DNA from: an uncultured bacterium
GTDB taxonomy: Bacteria; Bacillota_A; Clostridia; Lachnospirales; Lachnospiraceae
Length of the DNA stretch: 8,340 bases
Direction: 5' to 3'
NCBI GenBank assembly: GCA_905215045.1
Contig: CAJMOO010000077.1
Coordinates: 1 to 8,340 of the forward strand
The notes under the pieces were generated by a model that saw only the letters and a list, made by a program, of their open reading frames with translations, made no database searches and was not told the DNA's origin. How positions within the stretch are numbered: position 1 is the stretch's first letter; every line of letters begins with the position of its first letter. The position numbers were made by a program, and so were the translations under genes. This document shows positions 6,201 to 8,340 of the stretch, piece after piece.

Positions 6201-7115
6201 ATGACAATTCAACAACTTCAGGCTTTTGTTGCCGTATGCGAGACGAACAATTTTGCAAAAGCTGCAAAAAATTTAAATATGTATCCTTCCAATTTAAGTT
6301 ATACGATCACGGAATTTGAAAATTCGCTTGACGTTTTGCTTTTAAATCGTTCGAAAAAGGGAGTTTATCCGAATATTCTAGGGCAGGAAGTGTATACTCG
6401 CGCGAAAAAAATTTTGGAGCTTGTTTCCAGTTGTATGGAAAATGCAGATACAATAAATCAGAACCGAAGAGGATTTACGATTACTTACTCCAGGCAGTTC
6501 AGCCTTGCTTCTTTTCAATCTGGATTAAAGGAATTACATAGGGATTTTAGCGATCATGGAATTTCTCTGGATTTGATCATTCCAAATGATCAGACGATGG
6601 CTTTTCATGCTTTGGCAACAAAACGATCTGATATGGCGATTTTGTATGAGGATGTTTTTGATCCCGTTGGGTATCAGAAGAAATGGGTTGCAAATGATTC
6701 TTTGTATGTGGCGCTTTCTTCTTCCCACAGGCTTGCTTTCCGTCGAACTTTGAGTTTGAATGATATCAAAGATCAGACAATTTTGCTGTGTCAGGATGGT
6801 AACTTATGGGATCAATATGTACAAAAGCTTTTCTTCCATTCCAATATGACGCCTTCGAAATTTACTTATTGTTATAATTCTTTGTTACAGCGGGAATTGA
6901 TCCTTCAGCATCCTCATTATGTGTCTATTGTTAGCAGCTTGTCTGTGCCTGATTTAGATACTGATTCTATAAATTCTTCGAATGATATGGAATCTAATCT
7001 TGTGTATCTCCCTTTGAATCATGAGATTAATCAGAGAAAGGTATATGCAGTTTATCCTGAAGATGGAGAAAATCCTGAAATGGTAGAGAATGTACTTGAT
7101 TTTATTTGTAAATAA
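6201..7115 (+). CDS. LysR-type transcriptional regulator, second of a tandem pair
   Basis: This 304-residue protein has an N-terminal helix-turn-helix at about 1-60 (MTIQQLQAFVAVCETNNFAK, then KNLNMYPSNLSYTITEFENSL) and a ligand-binding domain from about residue 91 on. The recognition helix departs from the usual SQPAVS pattern (YPSNLSYTI), and the effector domain has long polar stretches, so it is a divergent family member. It starts 10 bases after the first regulator's stop, with AAGGAGA 7 bases before the ATG and no promoter of its own, so the two are cotranscribed. Both proteins open MTIQQL and the genes share TGACAATTCAACAA at the start, suggesting an old tandem duplication. It could form a mixed oligomer with the first regulator or answer a different inducer. 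Confidence 0.87.
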   Translation: MTIQQLQAFVAVCETNNFAKAAKNLNMYPSNLSYTITEFENSLDVLLLNRSKKGVYPNILGQEVYTRAKKILELVSSCMENADTINQNRRGFTITYSRQFSLASFQSGLKELHRDFSDHGISLDLIIPNDQTMAFHALATKRSDMAILYEDVFDPVGYQKKWVANDSLYVALSSSHRLAFRRTLSLNDIKDQTILLCQDGNLWDQYVQKLFFHSNMTPSKFTYCYNSLLQRELILQHPHYVSIVSSLSVPDLDTDSINSSNDMESNLVYLPLNHEINQRKVYAVYPEDGENPEMVENVLDFICK

Positions 7116-7138
7116 GTTATATTTACTGTTTATAATTT

Positions 7139-7182
7139 AAAAGATGACTGCGGTTTATTTTGATATTACGCAGTCATCTTTT
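7139..7182. terminator. Bidirectional terminator between the LysR pair and the DUF89 gene
   Basis: A perfect 14-bp stem (7139-7152 with 7169-7182, core AAAGATGACTGCG) closes a 16-base loop. The plus strand ends in TTTTT and the minus strand in TTTT then AAATT. It lies 23 bases after the second regulator's stop and 14 after the DUF89 stop, so it serves both convergent units. Confidence 0.85.
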
Positions 7183-7196
7183 TATTTACTTTCCGT

Positions 7197-8078
7197 TTAT
7201 TTACTATGTATTTCTAATCGTTCTTCTTTGCAGAATATCGGATCAAACAGCTTAACACCAAATCTCGTTGTAAATAGATCGCATTTGCATAAGAATAAGT
7301 AATATGGATTGATTCCTTCCTGATACATAGATTCAAAATTACCCATTCCTTTCGCTATGATCACATCTGCACTGTCCAGATATTTTTTTGCTTCCTTGCT
7401 CAACTGATCTTTGACGGTTCCTGCGATTGCAGCTCCATTGCTGATCACTGGAACAATCTTTGTAAGTCCCACTTCTTTTGCATCTTCTATCGTTGCATCA
7501 TTAATTGCCAGTCCGCCTCTTACCATAACTGTGATTTCAAGATTTTTATAACGTTTCTTTAATTCTTCGATAAAAATCTTATCAAGAACGATTTCTCCAC
7601 AATTATCTGTGATATATAAAAGAATTTTTGCTTCTTTTAATTCTTCTTCCAGATATTTTACTTCTTGTTTCGATATGCTTAGATCATTGACTTTATTTAA
7701 TAAATTCTCTAACATCTGATCATCAATATTGCCTGTCACACCAAAATCTATGTAATTTCCGACACATACATATTTAATATAATCTTCTATGTCCTTTGTT
7801 TCCTTTAAGCATTCCCTGATCTCATCTTCTCTTTCTAACATATATTGATTATATTTATGCTTTAGTGTTACATAATCCGTTTCTTCTTCATAATATTCAT
7901 TATAAATATCCTGAATTCGCTTATCTAACATTGGTGTTGATTCTTTATCTCCGTATCGATATAAGATTCCGGTAACTTTCTGAATAAATTCTTTTTTCTT
8001 TTTTTCATCGGAATGTTTACGGATCTTTTGTTCTTTTTTTGAAAGATTACATGCGATACATCTTGAATTTGCAATCAT
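7197..8078 (-). CDS. DUF89 family protein, damage-control phosphatase-like (AF1104 type)
   Basis: The protein has 293 residues from the chosen start. DUF89 members are metal-dependent phosphatases thought to remove damaged or excess phosphorylated metabolites; the substrate of this bacterial branch is not settled. The metal and phosphate site motifs are all visible: TDNCGE with a following Asp (157-166), RGGLAINDAT (187-196) and KGMGNFE (243-249). GNYIDFG at 108-114 is also typical. An N-terminal C-x-x-C pair (Cys7, Cys10) and a C-terminal CKC (264-266) fit the archaeal/clostridial branch. The frame is open upstream to an ATG at 8120, but that codon overlaps the TATAAT box. The ATG at 8078 has AAAAGGAGAG 5-6 bases upstream and gives the usual family N-terminus (M-I-x-N-S-x-C-x-x-C). 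It is alone in its transcription unit, between its own promoter and a shared terminator. Confidence 0.88.
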   Translation of the reverse strand: MIANSRCIACNLSKKEQKIRKHSDEKKKKEFIQKVTGILYRYGDKESTPMLDKRIQDIYNEYYEEETDYVTLKHKYNQYMLEREDEIRECLKETKDIEDYIKYVCVGNYIDFGVTGNIDDQMLENLLNKVNDLSISKQEVKYLEEELKEAKILLYITDNCGEIVLDKIFIEELKKRYKNLEITVMVRGGLAINDATIEDAKEVGLTKIVPVISNGAAIAGTVKDQLSKEAKKYLDSADVIIAKGMGNFESMYQEGINPYYLFLCKCDLFTTRFGVKLFDPIFCKEERLEIHSK

Positions 8079-8118
8079 AGTTTCTCTCCTTTTGTGATCA
8101 CAGTTTGATTCTTCCTTC

Positions 8119-8152
8119 ATTATAGCATGAGAAATTTTATGATTCTAGTTAC
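8119..8152 (-). promoter_or_regulatory. Promoter of the DUF89 gene, second copy of the 34-base block
   Basis: On the minus strand TAGAAT (plus 8142-8147), a 17-base spacer and a perfect TATAAT (plus 8119-8124) lie about 40 bases before the DUF89 start codon. The -35 is weak (three of six bases). The block matches 87-120 at 29 of 34 positions and diverges abruptly on both sides, which is more than two independent promoters would be expected to share. Confidence 0.72.
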
Positions 8153-8191
8153 AATCGCTGCTTGATAATCTTTAAATTTTTCTTTTAAACG

Positions 8192-8220
8192 AAAAAAAAC
8201 ATCCTTATTCTCTAAGAATG
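8192..8220 (-). terminator. Rho-independent terminator of the rRNA operon
   Basis: On the minus strand CATTCTTA (plus 8220-8213), loop GAGAA and TAAGGATG (plus 8207-8200) form an 8-bp stem with one G-U pair, followed at once by eight T (plus 8199-8192). It lies about 90 bases past the 23S end and just before the DUF89 promoter. The 8221-8310 stretch between it and the 23S end holds no gene that can be recognised. Confidence 0.78.
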
Positions 8221-8310
8221 CTTAAATCTTCATATTAAATCTATATATAAAGGATATACCTTCAAAACAACATACAAGAACTATTTACATCTTCCACACT
8301 CTGCCTTCTT

Positions 8311-8340
8311 TGGTTAAAGCCTCGACCGATTAGTAACAGT
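8311..8340 (-). rRNA. 23S ribosomal RNA, 3' end only
   Basis: Read on the minus strand the last 30 bases include TACTAATCGGTCGAGGC and TTTAACCA. This is the conserved 3' terminus of bacterial 23S rRNA (B. subtilis: TACTAATCGATCGAGGACTTAACC). The rest of the gene lies beyond the right edge. The exact mature end is placed within a few bases by comparison with known 23S ends. Confidence 0.88.

Noticed and set aside
8079..8120. Extension of the DUF89 protein by 14 residues to an ATG at 8120
   Set aside because: That ATG overlaps the TATAAT box of the gene's own promoter, and the extra residues do not fit the family N-terminus. The ATG at 8078 has the ribosome binding site.
8221..8310. Possible 5S rRNA or tRNA after the 23S gene
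   Set aside because: No conserved 5S segments, tRNA arms or T-loop sequence could be found on either strand.

Overview
The window is AT-rich, with strong AGGAGG-type ribosome binding sites and T-rich hairpin terminators. Its proteins look like those of an anaerobic Firmicute, most plausibly Clostridia of the Lachnospiraceae type. The lineage is inferred from protein style and the 3' end of a 23S rRNA gene, not from a search.

Layout. (1) Positions 1-37 hold the first 12 codons of a leftward DUF134 (UPF0251) gene, behind a clear promoter. (2) Positions 120-609 are a small gene graveyard: a GNAT acetyltransferase that stops after 64 residues, and a flavodoxin-type oxidoreductase whose middle is deleted. 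The terminator and promoter-like site between them survive. (3) Positions 629-5085 are a leftward cluster of four genes, probably one operon. In transcription order they are a major facilitator transporter, an iron-dependent alcohol dehydrogenase, a small DUF997/YhdT membrane protein and a PanF-type sodium:solute symporter, ending at a strong hairpin. (4) Positions 5086-5284 are a divergent control region with adjacent dyads of LysR-box type. (5) Positions 5285-7115 hold two LysR-type regulators in tandem, ending in a bidirectional terminator. (6) Positions 7197-8078 hold a leftward DUF89 damage-control phosphatase-like gene with its own promoter. (7) Positions 8192-8340 hold the end of a leftward rRNA operon: the 23S 3' end and a terminator, with no 5S gene between them.

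How the parts fit. Two transporters of different families, one dehydrogenase and divergently encoded LysR regulators look like an inducible uptake-and-oxidation (or reduction) module for a small alcohol, aldehyde or hydroxy acid. The substrate cannot be read from the sequence. The most unusual signal is a 34-base block (29 of 34 bases identical) that forms the promoter of both the DUF134 gene and the DUF89 gene, about 8 kb apart. Its similarity covers the spacer as well as the -35 and -10 boxes, and ends at its edges. This suggests shared control or duplication of a promoter cassette.
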